64,000 nucleotides of DNA, from positions 108,154,701 to 108,218,700 of the forward strand of contig QVOM02000112.1 in NCBI GenBank assembly GCA_003586115.2, in the 5' to 3' direction. Positions 1 through 13,900 of this stretch are shown here, one piece after another; positions within the stretch are counted from its first letter, which is position 1; each line of letters begins with the position of its first letter. The position numbers and the translations under genes are program-made. Source of the stretch: Salvator merianae. Lineage: Eukaryota > Chordata > Lepidosauria > Squamata > Teiidae. Under the pieces are notes generated by a model. The model had not been told where the DNA came from. It was given only the letters and a program-made list of their open reading frames with translations, and ran no database searches.

Positions 1-1480
1 CAAGAACATGCCAACTTCAAGATGTTTTTTCTTACTGCAAATAAATTCTTGAAGAACAGCCTACCTGCTGCAGAAGGTAAGAGTTATGCTAAAAATGTGC
101 CTAATGGGAAATACCACATATATTGATATTTTAACGTCTTTGCTTTATTTGCTTATGCCTTTGAAACCCAAAATACTGATTTTAAAACTAAGCACTCAGC
201 TGTTTAGTAATACATAAATTCTCTCTTTCCTTAAAAAAAAACCCCAAAACAATGTAATAGCCATGCTGGTCTTCTAGGGAAAAAATCTAAGATACACCAT
301 AGCCTAACAGTTTTACAAGGGTAACCTAAAAAGTTACCAAATGAGCAAATTTTCCAGTTCTCTAGAACACAGCTTCAGCTTGTTGGGTTTTAGTAGTGGG
401 AAGGATGGCAGTCTTGGGCTGAAATGTGTGCGTGTTCGGTTGTCAGCCTGGCATCTGCTACATATGAAGAGAAATTTCAGGCTGCACCAGGGAGCTACTG
501 ATTCAGAAATAATGACCAATCTCTTGTTAAGACAAATGTTGGCAAAAGAGGGGATTGGGTCAATCAGTGATTCCCAATCTGGGGTATGTGTACCCCCAGA
601 GGTACAAACCAGAATATTTAGGGGTATGGGGAAAAAATAATAGTGGGAAACGGCACATAATAACAACAACTATATAAGTGACAAACATTTTGGTAATACA
701 AAGGGTACAATTTATGGAAATGGGCTGCCATGGGGTACACAAGGAAAAGAAGTTTGGAAACTATTGAGGTAGATATTTATATGAGGGTAACCAGACCAAT
801 ATCAGTTAACATCTCCTCCATAACTTTTTTTAAGAACAGTATGGTAGGAAGATGCTTGCTTAGGACATCCTCACAAAATTGAACCCAGGCTCACATGTTC
901 CCCACTTCACTTTCTCTGCAGGGAATATTGCTATGGGGCAGCAAATGGAAACTAACCAGAACCATGGGCCTGTTCACATTTGTTGGCTTGGTATGGTACA
1001 GTGATACTGTATCAGGCTGGTAAGGATCAGGCACGGCAGCAGCTATCCACACTTCGCATGCTGGAAAGCCCCATACTAGGTCAGCAGCACTCGAAGTACA
1101 GATGACCAGGTTAAGGCAGGCCAGATTGCCATGGTAATATCAACAGTGTGCATCCAAATGTTGCCATGGCAATCTAGATGTGCAGCAACATCCACTTGCT
1201 ACACCGCACCTGGAAAAGGGCGTGGATGCTGCTTGCCAAAAGCGATCTAGCCACTCCCAGTCAAGCTGTGAACTGCTTTTTAGCAGTCCGCTGGTGGAGG
1301 CTCTGGGACAGCCTGTGGCAACTTCTGGAGAGTTGCAATGGCTTCCCGGTGCAGATACATTTATCCAGTGAGCAGACTGCCACTCACTAGGAGGTAAGTG
1401 TGAACAGGCCCCATGACTCCTATCTAGTAGGATGTATGACAGCTAACTTCTCTCATCTTTATATTTCAGGCACCAGGTGA
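1..1480 (+). CDS. Possible 3' end of a plus-strand gene (two exons), unidentified
   Basis: Bases 1-76 are open as 25 codons plus one base, and end in a good donor (GAAG/GTAAGAG). A matching acceptor (TTTATATTTCAG/G) lies at 1461-1469. Joining them gives a short in-frame tail (Gly-Thr-Arg) and a TGA at 1478-1480, followed by AATAAA at 1685-1690. This has the shape of a last intron, last exon and 3' UTR of a gene entering from the left, convergent with MPHOSPH8. In human the convergent neighbour of MPHOSPH8 is PSPC1, but I do not recognise these residues as PSPC1 or any other protein. The visible coding part is too short to exclude chance. Confidence 0.3.
965..1412. mobile_element. Harbinger-like non-autonomous DNA transposon, copy A
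   Basis: The ends are inverted: gggcctgttcacatttg at the left and aagtgtgaacaggcccc at the right. The interior has no coding capacity. It belongs to the family seen at 5963, 11393, 25809, 31884, 38500, 46276 and 60365. It lies in the possible last intron of the plus-strand transcript and left of the last visible MPHOSPH8 exon. Confidence 0.7.
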
Positions 1481-1844
1481 AAAGTTCTGCACATCATTCT
1501 GAAGAGCTAGACATAGTCCCAAGTGTACCCAAGACCTTTCAACTAGCATAAAAAGTAAACACTGTGGAAAAAAAGGCTTAACCCCTAAGAGCAAAGATTT
1601 ATGCTGATCTAGGAAAGAAGGAGAGCTGAGCTTCTCGTTGAATAGATTTTCCAAGATTTTCAGATACAGTGGACTGCTACCATTAATAAAAGCACTGTCA
1701 AGTCAACTTGAATTCTTGGTGATGACACAGACAAATCCATACAGCTTTCCTGGCAGCAATGCCACACAGCGAGTGTCAGTTAAAGTTAACTATTATTATT
1801 AATAATACTAATTCGAAAATATTACATGAATATGAATATTTTAC

Positions 1845-1972
1845 CAAGAATACAGGCAGTTGAAATTTTTCGTTCAGAATCACAGCTTGCACACTGCATG
1901 GTCCACAGAGCCGGGCCACAACATCTTTCCCAAAGAAGTTTGCATGGAAAATAAACAAAAGAATTCCAGATC
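1845..1972 (-). CDS. MPHOSPH8: MPHOSPH8 exon 12 (C-terminal domain)
   Basis: The exon is 128 nt, with acceptor CCCATAG/GAT and donor TTCTTG/GTAAAA. It encodes SGILLFIFHANFFGKDVVAR, then LCGPCSVQAVILNEKFQLPVFL. If the donor is not used, translation would run on 22 codons to a stop near 1776. That would be an alternative C-terminus lacking the last exon. Confidence 0.94.
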
Positions 1973-4900
1973 CTATGGGGCAAAAGACAAAACTTCAGAC
2001 AAAACCACAAAGCTGAAGAACTGCCAATCCCCAGCTTGTACTCTACTCTGCTCTACAAGCATGGCTGCTACCCAAGGTTTGGCCTGAAGGCAAATGAAGA
2101 CCACTCCATCAAAGTTAAATAGGTCTTGGTCAGGACTGAATGGGCCAAGCATTCTTCTGGAAATCATCCAAACACTCTCTTGGATTCCGTAATGGAAGAA
2201 AAGCACCCAAATGCAAGGAAAGTTAAAAAAAAAAGTAGAAAGTTCCCCCACTGTCTAATAGACGAACACATTAGAGTAAAAAAAGAGGTACATTGGAAAC
2301 TAACAAATGACAGAATTTCAACCAGATTTTAGGATTCTAAAATTGTTCTTTGCTTTTCTAATTTCATTATGTTTTAATACTATTTCTGGAACAACCAAAT
2401 AAGAGCAACACTCAATCTGCCAGATTAAAGCAAAAATCTCACAATAACCTAAACTGAGGACCTAAAGATGACTGCTGAGCTAAATTCACACACACCAAAA
2501 TTGCTATTTGATTATTATTGTTGTTGTTAGATGAAACAGAATCTGATGTTATTTGTTATTACTACCTTAGTTCAAAATAATTGTTCAGAGGGTGATTGGC
2601 TGGGTGGATGGATAGACAGATATGTACTTCTACAGTTAAATACTGGGTTTTTCAGTTCAATGTTTGAAGAAAGTTTCCAAATACAACCTTCAGGCACATT
2701 CTGCGGTGGTTTATAATTGAATTCTGAGGAATAATCTGGTCCCTCACAAAGCCGATGACATGCAATGTCGAATATAGGTTCCATTAAAATCAGATGGGCT
2801 TCAAAATATTCTTTGATTGTCTCTTCCGCTACTCGTGAAAGCCTAAAAAAGGAGAACAGAACATATATATTTTATCGATTACAGGTAGAAAACCTTGATT
2901 CCATGCGGAAACAAAGAGTTTCTAAAAAAATTGCTCTTAACTATTTCCAGTTCAGGTAAACTAAAGCAATGGACAAATCTTTACTATTAAAGAGTTTTTA
3001 TTTAAAGATGTGACACGTAAACTAAACTTGAATACAAAAACAGTAATAAAAAAACCTGCAATTCTGCTCTAGAAGTTTCAAATATAGTAACAAACAGAAA
3101 TATATTCATAAATAAAATGCACTATATTTCCCATCATAAAAGATGAACCAATATGAGACAAACTATAATTTGGTAAGGAATATCTAAGAAAAATAAAATT
3201 TTGACAGGAGAAAAAGCCCCCCAAAAAAAGCCAAGCGGCCATCAATCTGGGCATGTGTGGGGGATCCAAGTTACTTACTCTGAAGTAGGAGACAAATAAG
3301 AACTCAAAACCCAGAAATGGTGAGCAAAGCTGCTGCCATGCCATAGGAGAAAAGGTCTCCTGAGCCCTCATGGAGAGAGAGATCCATGACAATTACTCGA
3401 AGTAGGAAGCAAAGGGAAGCGCTCAAACATTCAGAGGAGGGAAGCAAAGCTGCCACCACATTGGAGGAAAAGAAAGGTGCAAAGCCTTGGAAGAGAGCCA
3501 GTTACTCTTGAGGAAGAGAAGAGGGGCACTCAAAAACCAGGGGGTGGCACCCGTGACTTTAAATACCTTTCTTTGTTTGTTGTATTGTTAATCAATAATT
3601 TTTAAAAAAATATCAGGGGGGAGCAAGGCCGCCACCACACCTCTGAAGCCAAGAAACAGGCAGGAAACTGCCACCGTGAGATAAAGTAAAGAACAAGGAG
3701 AGGGCAAGCCAGAGCCAAAGCCAAAGTTCCAAGGAGCAATACAGGCAACTCAAATAATCTCACAAATACTGTAGATTCTCTTTAAATCTCTTAGACTTTG
3801 GAGTAGGAGATTTTTTAGTGGAGAATCACCACTGTCTAAAACTGCCTCAAACCACTCCTTACCAAGATCACTCATGACACCAGACAAAGAAAACTGGGCT
3901 GCACATGAGCAAGGTGTATTTATACCTGCTTTATTTAAAAAGTATCTCAACTCCCAGCCTTTGTAGTAATAAATAGCAGTAGGGCTTGGACCATAAGGAA
4001 TGATAAGCACTGAAGAATTGATGCTTTCAAATTATGATGCGGGAGACAACTTCTGAGAGTCTCTTGGACTGCAAGAAGATCAAATCAGTCAATACCACAG
4101 GACAAATCCTGACTGCTCACTGGAAGGGCAAATATTGAAGATGAAAGTCAGATACTTTGGCCACATATTCATTAGAAGAGACTCTGATGTTGGGAAAGAA
4201 ACAAGAAGGGGATGGCAGAGCATGGGATGGTAGACAGTGTTATGGAGGCAGACTCCAGGAGACGGTGGAGGACAGCTGGGGTCAGGAAGAGTCAGACACA
4301 ACTAAACTGTGTCCCCTCAGGCACCCCCACTGTCTTCACTGACATTTGGTGAAGACATATGGCTTGGTACTTACTGTGAGATTATCTTTCTCAAAGTCAC
4401 CGAGATGGGAATGCACTCTTGGGTGCATTTTGACAGAGTGGACGCCACCATGTTTGCAAACTTGAATAGGAAACAGCAACCATAAGAAGAAACAATGACC
4501 TGTCTTCTGAATGCTGCATCTGCAGACATACTGGATGTCATCTTATGGTTCCCGTTTCCTATTCAAGTTTGTAAGCGTTGTGGTGTCCAAGCTGTCCAAA
4601 TACTGGGACTTGGTGCCATTCTGCTCTGCTTTTATAGGTGCAACAGGAGCTAACTGGTGTCAGTAATGGTTTGAGGCAGGAGGTCAAACGTAGGAGTATA
4701 TTCCTCCCAAGTGACCTGGGAGAAGCACCTCTTTATCCTGGCTTTGGCTGAGGGAACAGCATCCCCGCCCCATGAAAGCACTGTTCCTGTTTTAGATAAT
4801 CTATTTTAACTGTGGACAAGCTGCTTGCTGTTTTTATAGTGATTTTACTGTGACCAGCCCTGAGACCTTTGGGTATAGGATGTGATAAAACTATAAATAA

Positions 4901-7900
4901 AATAAAAATAAACTAAACAGTCTCCCAAACCTATCTTGCGGGGTATAAAACACAGATCAATTTTAGAATAATTATTTTTTTGGGGAAGTGCATTTTTATG
5001 ACAAGAAATATGCTAAACTGAATAATTTAGCATATCAATACCCAGCAATGGTCTCCTTAGACTAGCACTTCACTGCTTTTATTCCTTAATTTAGCTAAAA
5101 TTAGTGATGACAGTTCTAGCTTATCTTCAGAAGGAAGGAGCTGCATTTCAAGTTTGACTGTCAGTTGTCTGAAATGTGGTCTCACAGCAGAAGAGTTTCA
5201 ACTCAGGAGCCTCTCCTAGTTCTACATCAGGATGTTTAAAAATTAGAACTTGGGACTTTCTATCTGCCAAGCATGTGCTGTCTGAGATGCAACCATCCTC
5301 TGAACTTAAGTTTTTAAGTTCCTCTATCATTGTGCACAAAGGTCTCTGTGGTAACAGGTTTCACTCAACGTACCTGCTCTCAATGCAGCCCAAGATATAG
5401 GCTTAACTACAGTTCTTTATTCATTCAAAAAAGTGAACCATCCACTGAGTACTTACGTAGCCAAGTGATTCGTAAGGAGTTCATACACTTGTAAGTTATT
5501 ACACTGTTTGGCAAAATGAAGGGCGTTACTGTGATAATTCGAAGAGATGTTGCAGTCGGCTCCACTTTCAATCATAAGTCGGACAATATCATAGTTTCCT
5601 CTCTTGCAAGCCTGCAAATGTGAGTTGAGAAAGCAATACCTAAATATGTAAAAATATCCCCAACTGAAAAAAAATACTGTGTATACATGTCAATTTTCGG
5701 CACTAACTTAGGAGTACACATGTCAAAGACACAAAGAACTTTATGATATTAAAACCGTGAACAAGAGCTGACTCTATACTATTTTCTGTTACAGATATGC
5801 CAGGGGACAATTTCGACAAAGAAAGTCATACCAAAAATATGTTGTTTATTTCTCAGATGAACTGAAGAGCCAAACCTACCTAAAAGGTTGGACCATCCCT
5901 AAGATGCAGCTTAACCTACCCACAGCTGGGAATTGATTGTCTTGAAGACAAGCTCAAACTTTGGCTGGGTTCACACTTACTAGCCTAGTACGGGATTACA
6001 ATGCCATATTAGGCTGAGTGATACCCAGCACACCAGCAGCCATTCACATGTTGGCCCTTTCTGCACTTAGATGTATTCCAGATTATATCTCAGAATTGGG
6101 ACCTGCCATCTGCACGCTAGTGTAGACTATGGTAGATCCTGGGAAAGACCTTTCACAGTTTGCACTAGCATGTGCATAGCAGGTCCCTATTCTGGGATAT
6201 AATCCACAATAAGGCCAAGTGCAGAAAGGGTCGTTGTGCACTGGAACAGCCCTGTACTGGGCCAGCAGCACACAAAGTGTGAATAGCTGGGTCAAGGCAG
6301 GCCAGATTGCCATAGGAGCATGCAAGGCAACATCCGGTGCACACTCGTACACTGCCATGGCGAGCTGGACACTGCATACTGCCATACCCACTTGCCATCC
6401 ATACCAGGAAGAAGGTGCAGATGCTTGGCTACTAAAGAGATCCAGCAGCTCCTAGTGAGCTTGTGGACTGCTTGGGGAGGTTTGCGACAACTTCTGGTGA
6501 ATTGCTGAGATTCCCCAGTGTGGATGGAGTGATCCAGCCAATACCTTGGATCGCTCCATTGCACAAGTGTGAATAGGGCTATAAATACAGAACCTTTGCT
6601 TGAATCTGTACCGCTTAACAGAAGCAAAACAGAACAGTACAGTTACTGACAAATAATGCATCCCTTACAGCAGAAGTGACTAATCTTTTTTCACTTGTAC
6701 ATCATGCTTATTATTTGCCAACTCTATAAGGGCTGCATGCCAGCACTGAATGCAGCCTCCTCACAGGCTCGCAAATAGACATACTTGGGAATCAGCTGAA
6801 AAAAGGATTCACTGCCCCCTTGTAACTCATTAAATGATTACCCCAATGACCTCATGAAGTCTGCATTAACATCAGGGTACAGAGCAGATTAGTTTAAAAT
6901 TCTGTTCTTATCTTAGCATGTTCCCTTTTTTTAACGTGCCATTACTGTTAAAATTAGAGGGTCTTTAGGCTAGAAAAAAACCTCTGAAGGCCCAACCTGA
7001 TCCTCAGATGGGGCTCATCACTGTTGCTCTACAAAGGGATGTGCACAAGTTTCCCAGCTTCTCAAGTTTACTCAGCATAAGTCATGGAAACAAAATATAC
7101 CTTCATTAAGGCAGTTTCACCACTATTTTGCTGCAAATTCACACACGCCCCAGCTTCCAAAAGAATAGCAACAGTAGTTAGATTATTCTGTAAGAAACAA
7201 AATGTTAAAATATAAGTATAATGTGTTCATTTTATATTTTGGTTTTCATGGTTGTAACCTGCCCTGAGATCTTCAGGTATAGTGCAGGATAAAAATGCAA
7301 ATAAATAAATAAAATAATCAGAACCCAGAAAGACAAGTATTTTATTGAAAGGAAGAGCAACAAAACTGTTTTTTAGGCGCCTCAAACTGGACTGACGTTA
7401 TTTGAAGGATCATCTCCTCCCTTATGGATTTATGCAGTCCTCGAAATCTGTGAGGGTTATGCTACCAAGGGCACAGCCCCATCTGGTGTAGCAGCCAACT
7501 TGTGGCATTATCTCCTTCTTGAACTACAACACAAGCTAAATTCTATTGACTTTTCAAAGGTTATTCCATATGCTGGTTGTGGATGGGGGTTAAATATTAA
7601 GCTAAATTATTTTCTTTGCCCTTTCTGTCAATTCTTCAGAATACTAATTCCCCCTATTTGTAGCCCATTGTCTTTCCCCAAGATTTGTTCCAATTCTGCT
7701 CTCCCAATAAATTCTTCTCTCTCATAAAAAAGATCAGATAGGGTCCTGTATCCTTGCTTTTTCAACTTATTTATAATCTATTTGGTTTAAAAAGTGTTTC
7801 TATTGTTCTTTACCTCTATAGGATCTATACTTGATTAAGTTACATCATAAATGAGTATCTTTCTCCCAAATTGTGTAAGATGCTTTAAATCAGCCATAGC

Positions 7901-10900
7901 TTTGTTTATCAATACTCATCCGCTGTTTCCTACACAGTATTGATGCATAGCAGTTAGTGTAAAAATAAGAATTAGATAAAGAGATGCTGTTATGTCACAA
8001 GACTCATCTATTTTACTATCTGGAAAGCTCAGAAATATAAACAGCTATCTTGCCAACCATAATTTTTCTTATTTCAAGAAAGCCTTTGCATTTTGTGAAG
8101 AACACTTCTCCTTTAAAAGAAACAAAGAAAAGGGAATAAAGCCAGTTCAGAGCAAAACCAACCTTTTCAGCAGCATGTATTAATGCAGTTGTTCCATTTT
8201 TTTGTCTAAAATTAACTTTTGCTCCTTTCCGGATGAGCAGTCGAAGGATGTCATCATGACCTCCTGCAGCAGCGAGCATCACAAGAGTCATCCCACTAGA
8301 ATCCTGAAAGAGAGTCTTATTGAAGTCTAGATTCGGCTAACAACCTTCTAAGCTACAGCACACACTAATGAGAGCTACACCTTTGCTAGCAAAGCGTCAT
8401 TCAGAAAGCCCATGGATACTTTCTGGTTTTTCAGTGTTAGGCAACTACTTCATGTGATTAAAGTATAATGAAAAAGGAGTGATATCCCCACCATATTCAA
8501 GGAAACGCAGAACGAATTTTAACCTCATGTCACTATTTTTCAATGATTAAGTGATAAAGGTTTTTTTAGAGCTACGCACAACAATTATAACACACACAGG
8601 CGTGTTAAAAACTGTTCAAGGGGGCTAAAACCTCAAAGGGAACATCCAGAGAGCTGCAGAAAAGGCAATTTCCAAGGTGGGATGCTCCAGACTTGCTCCA
8701 GAGGTGGGAGGGTACACTGGTTACACCACAGTCATCTCCCCACTGCCACAATCCTCACAGCAGCAGAACAAAGGTTCTGTACCTTGAGGCTTCTGCTAGG
8801 GATGTGTCAAACTGCAGTTCTTTAGACATTCATTATCCACAATCTGCTCAGAGAAGCCCAGGACCATCAGACTCTCGACAGCACCCAGGGACTCCTTGAG
8901 AGTAGCAAGCCCCATACAATCTCTCCATGAAACGTGGCTGCTATCACTATCAATCTCTCCATCAGCTGGGCCATACTGCTTCATAGGTGTGTTGGGCCTA
9001 CTTCCATGCAGGCTCCAGATCCTGAGCCTCTCTGAGCAGTTTATAAGAAACAAATTTCTTATGAACTGCAGTTTGGCCCATCCCTAGTTTTTGCCCACAG
9101 TGGATTAGTGTCACACTGGAAATGACCCTGGACGTTGAATATTTTCAGTCCTATCACAAACTAGACCAGGTGGAAATCACTCTTAGTAATTCACCTCCCC
9201 TTCTCTACAAGGCAGAAGCAGCAAATTAGGCCATAATCCAACCTCCGAGTCCTTTCTCCCACCCTAAAGCTAAGGCAGCTCTGAGAGTAGATTCTGCATG
9301 TCTGAGACAGCCTATTGGCCACTTCCAGGTAGACCTATTTGCCTGGCATGCCCCAGGGTCACTCAAGGAGCACTCAAAATTATTTGTGTGGATGCAGCCC
9401 AAGAATTCTGGAGAATGCAGGAACAATATCAAACAGCTATGGGTCAATCTATTTAAAAAAAAAAAAAACATTCTGCTTCAGTAAATAGCTTTCTCAGTAT
9501 TGCTGCATTTCAGCTACTGTGCCAAGTGGTGTCAGTGGTGCAAGAGATCCATTAAGGAATCTTCCAACACATACCACAAGTTAAACAAAGTATTCTAACT
9601 CATCTTAATATTCTGAGGTTGTGTACAGAATACACACCTCACACATTTTCACTGAGAAAATGTTCTTGCCTGGAACCTCTTCTTCTTTTTTAAAGAAATC
9701 TACTCACATAATCATGAACTGCAGGTTGAAATCCCACATACACTTATCTAAGAGTTAGGATTTCTTTCTGAGTAGAAATACAAGACTGCTCAGTAAACTG
9801 TTAGAGCTAAATGATTTGAGCAATAGCTTTGGAGAAAGAAGAATCTTGGCAATACACACATCACATCATAGACACTGCCTCCAGGGTGAGTGAAAAAATG
9901 CTTCTTCTAGAATTGCCCCTACCATATGCAATGTCTTGATGGACAAATGTTCATTAGTCAGTGCTGCCAACAACAGTGAGACTCTGTCCCTGCTCCTTTC
10001 AGATTAACCATCAGACAACATATACAATGAAACTTACCAGGAATAAATCCTATGCAACACACTGGCCACAACTCCACAGTGCTGGATCGGGTTTCCCTAA
10101 TTGCCTCTCCTGCCTTCAGGAAGCTTCAGAAAAGAGTTTGACATTGCCACTGCTGTCCCCAAATCTGCTGCTTTAAAGTCTTCACACCTGCACTTGGAGG
10201 ACCTCCTTGCTTTCCATGTGCAGACGCAGAAGGCCAGCATAGAAGTGCAGCCACTTTAACTGCAGCAAGGGCCCAGCTCAGTGCACAAGAACCAGCTTTG
10301 GAGCTGCTTTTCATGCACTGAACTTTTTGCAATTTGGAGGAGACTGAAATCCCTCCATGTGCCCTCAATACCCCACAGGGTCAGGGTATAGTAGCAACAG
10401 TCCCAATATGCAGTAGTAAATGAAATGCTGTGAACAGATTTACACATTTGTTTATTTAGTTTAAATACACTTGCACCTTCTCTTCATTCAAAATTTCAAA
10501 GCAGCTTACACGAAAATATTTGCTTAGGCATTATACTTACTAAATATCCATATAATTAAAATCCTGCCATACTTCATCATATTAAATCATGCATTTCACA
10601 AAGGCCTACCTCCTGGTCAAGATTATATTCTTCTTTTGAATTAAGTGCCATCTTTACCAAAGCATAATTTCCATTCTTAATAGCATCCCGCAGGTGAGCT
10701 GAAAAAGAACAAAGTGAGAAAGGAATGAATAACTTCAGTAGTAGATGTATGAAGATGTGCCCTCTTTGTAATTGTTATTCACCAGATGATATTTCTTCCA
10801 TCGGCGACTCATCTTCACCTTCCCCATTAAGATGCTTCTGAAAATCCTCCAATGACAGCCACTCTAACTGCATGTCCATTCCCAAATTCACAGTCTGTTG

Positions 10901-13900
10901 CTTTGCATCTATCAAGCAAGAGGAGGGAAGAAGAAATAAGATGTATTCTAGTATCACACACGAAAAGTGCAAATATTGAGAACCTCTTCCATTCTACTGC
11001 TCAAGACAAGGCACAATGCAATACAAGCTGAAGAACCATTAAGATGAAACCTAGCTCCAACAAGCTGAAGGCCCTACCCAAAGAAGCTTCATCTGTCTGG
11101 CTTCATCTTACTGTTGTTCATTCTGTGCCAGCCAGGACTTCACTCCCGTTTTAGCTGTCTCTGTCACATGTTGTATTTTCTTTTAGCTCAGGGTAGTATA
11201 CCAACTGCAGCCCAGACTGGACATACAAGCTTGGCCTCAAAACACTTTATGTCCTGGTATCCTCCAGAACATACTAATGCAATGTGTTATGCACTTGGCT
11301 ATATCTCGTTGAAAATACAGCTGTTGTACTATTAACTGGGACTTGTCCCCTGCTCACATTACACCTTTATTTGCCAAAAGCACTGACTCCTAGGGCCTGT
11401 TCGCACTTCCCACGCTAATCAGCTAATTAGTCCATTCTAGCATGGAACAGACCCCATCGTGCAGACACCGTCTGCACGATGGGGCCTGAAAACCTATCTT
11501 AGACTGGCTAATGCGTTCATGAGTGCAAACGCCATTAGCCATGCCTGATGCTCACCATGACAGTGGCCAGCCGCTGCCATGGCAACCGCAGCAGCTCCAC
11601 GCACACGCACGGTGGGCAATGGGGCCTACCTCTTCACGCAGGTCCAAATGTGCCTGCGCGAGGCCCCAGTTGGGCCCACGCCGCCACAATCAGGCCTGAG
11701 ACGCTGGATGGGGCTGCGCTGCGCCCCGTCCGGTGTTTCAGTGCCTGATCGTGAGTGTGAAGGGCAGTCGCCGCGGCAGCGGCTGGCAAGCGTCAGGCCG
11801 CTGCCATGGCGACTGGGAGGCCCACGCAGTGCGCATGCCGATGATGTGGCTCACGTGTGTGCACTGGGCCCCTCCCCACCATAGCATGATTGCTGCCATG
11901 GAAAGGTAAGTGCGGACAAATCCTCACCCGAAGCTCACTTTGAGCTTCAGGTGAGGATTCCGACAGCTATTACCTTGTCTAGTAGTAATAACAATTGGCA
12001 GTGGATGAGGTCTGCGGCCGGACACTACAGCCATCTGCCAGTGTGAACGCACTTGTCTAGTGAGCATTCCTGACGCTCACTAGTTGCAAGTGCAAACAGG
12101 CCCTTAGTTGCTTCTCAACTTCACTTAAGCAATGTTTTTGGTCTTTTAAAATTTTTGTGCTCTGGATCTAGAACACCAAAGGACGACTTCTTTGCTCCAT
12201 ATTTACCTAACAAGACACTACAAATTCAACCAATGCTTTTCTTTGAGTGTTATCAACTTCCAACTGAACTGCAAATGCCGTTCTCAAGAACATTTTAGCA
12301 GGTGCCTATCTGGATGACATTTTACCATTGGAAAAATATCCTTCTATATTCCCCAGGCTTCTAGAAGTCTAAGAACATTGCTTTTATGCTGCTTAACACT
12401 GATTCTTAACTGCTCATGGCTATTTCTCCAGATACCAAGTATAAAATACTTGCAGAGTCTTTTAGATTTTAGCACAGATTTTAAAATCTGCTCAGGATTC
12501 TAGACTACAGAACTCCAGCAACAAAGAACAGATGTGTCAATAGATACTAACTGCCTAGTCCCAGATAATGACAAAAACTCCTGAGAGATGGGGAAAGGAG
12601 ATAATTATAAAAAATGGAGATTAAATACATTATGTAATCCTGAGCATTTGGAGTCTAAGTACATGGCTTCGTACGCCACCTAGGATCACTCTGTCAAATC
12701 AGGATTAGTCTTCTCCAACCTGATGCTCTGAACTGCAGCTATCAAGATAGCCAACGGTTAGAGACCATACTTCAAAACAGAGAGGGCCTTAGTGTAGAAA
12801 AGCCTATCATGGGTAGTACATGCTTAAAGCAAACAGATCATATTTACATGTCCACCACCCTTACCAGGACTGTCTTCAATAACATCACGGTCCCCCTCTG
12901 CTGCGATATAAGCCCAAGTATCTGTTTCATCCCTTGTACTCCTGTTGTACATTTGTCTATCTTTTGATCTGAATTCCTCTGCAGATTCCTCTCTTCTTCT
13001 GTTGTCCAAATATTCATTATTTTCTTCTGAAGAAATGTTAAACCCATCAAATGCATTCTTGATCTCTTTCAGACCTAGAAGAGACAGCAAAATGATTGCG
13101 GGTGATCGAACTTCACTTACTATAAGAAAGATTTTAAAAATACTCTGGTGTAAGTTCATACTTTAAAAAATCCATGTATACTCCAGTTTGAAAGGTTACA
13201 TAAATTATATAATTCTGAGTGACTGAAATCTAAATACAAGGCTTGGTATGCCAATCCAGGCCCACACAGCCAATAATACACATTCAGCATTAAGAAATTA
13301 TGTTTTGTTTTACAACAATTTTGCAGCAGTGAAAGTAATAATGTCAAACTTACTTTTTGGTCCTCTCTGTTCTTTTCTGTTCTTTTCTTCCCTTTCAGAC
13401 TCTAACCTTTTCTGAAGTTTTTCTTTCAGTTCACACTTTTTGGCTTCCTTTTCCTGGAAATTAAAGCTAAATATAAAAACAGTGTTCTCAAATATTTGGC
13501 AACAGAACCCAAGAAACCTTGAAACCTTTTATTTATCATTTAAGTTTCTCAGTAATAAAACCACAAGGCCTGGGTATTACTTTGCAGGTAATATAAGAAA
13601 CACAAAAAAGTACACAAATCATGAGTTTTTTACAATTCACAAAATAATCAGAGTCTTTAAAAAAATCTATTATCAAGGGTTTAAATGCATGGAGTAAGAC
13701 TTTAGGTCTTTTTAGTTTCTTTGAACAGATTATAAGGCCACATCACAAACCTTTTTTTAAGTTTCCTTGGCTTCTCTGAACCTTGGCAAAGGTGTTTTCA
13801 ATCATATTTTAAAAATCCGCTTTCTTTGTCTCCTATTAACACCAAGGCAACTCATGTTACATCATGAATATTCAGTACAAAACAGCATAACAAACATGTA

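Larger units (their letters stand above)
2843..5456 (-). other. MPHOSPH8 intron 10: BovB 3' end, a foldback and a LINE tail
   Basis: It holds a BovB fragment at 3960-4312, an imperfect foldback at 4432-4605 and an L2-type tail near 4790-4915. The remainder (2843-3950, 4920-5456) shows nothing I recognise apart from AT-rich intron. Confidence 0.65.

Noticed and set aside
11540..11890. Possible second CpG-island promoter
   Set aside because: The GC-rich stretch is confined within the Harbinger-like element C and lies in an MPHOSPH8 intron.
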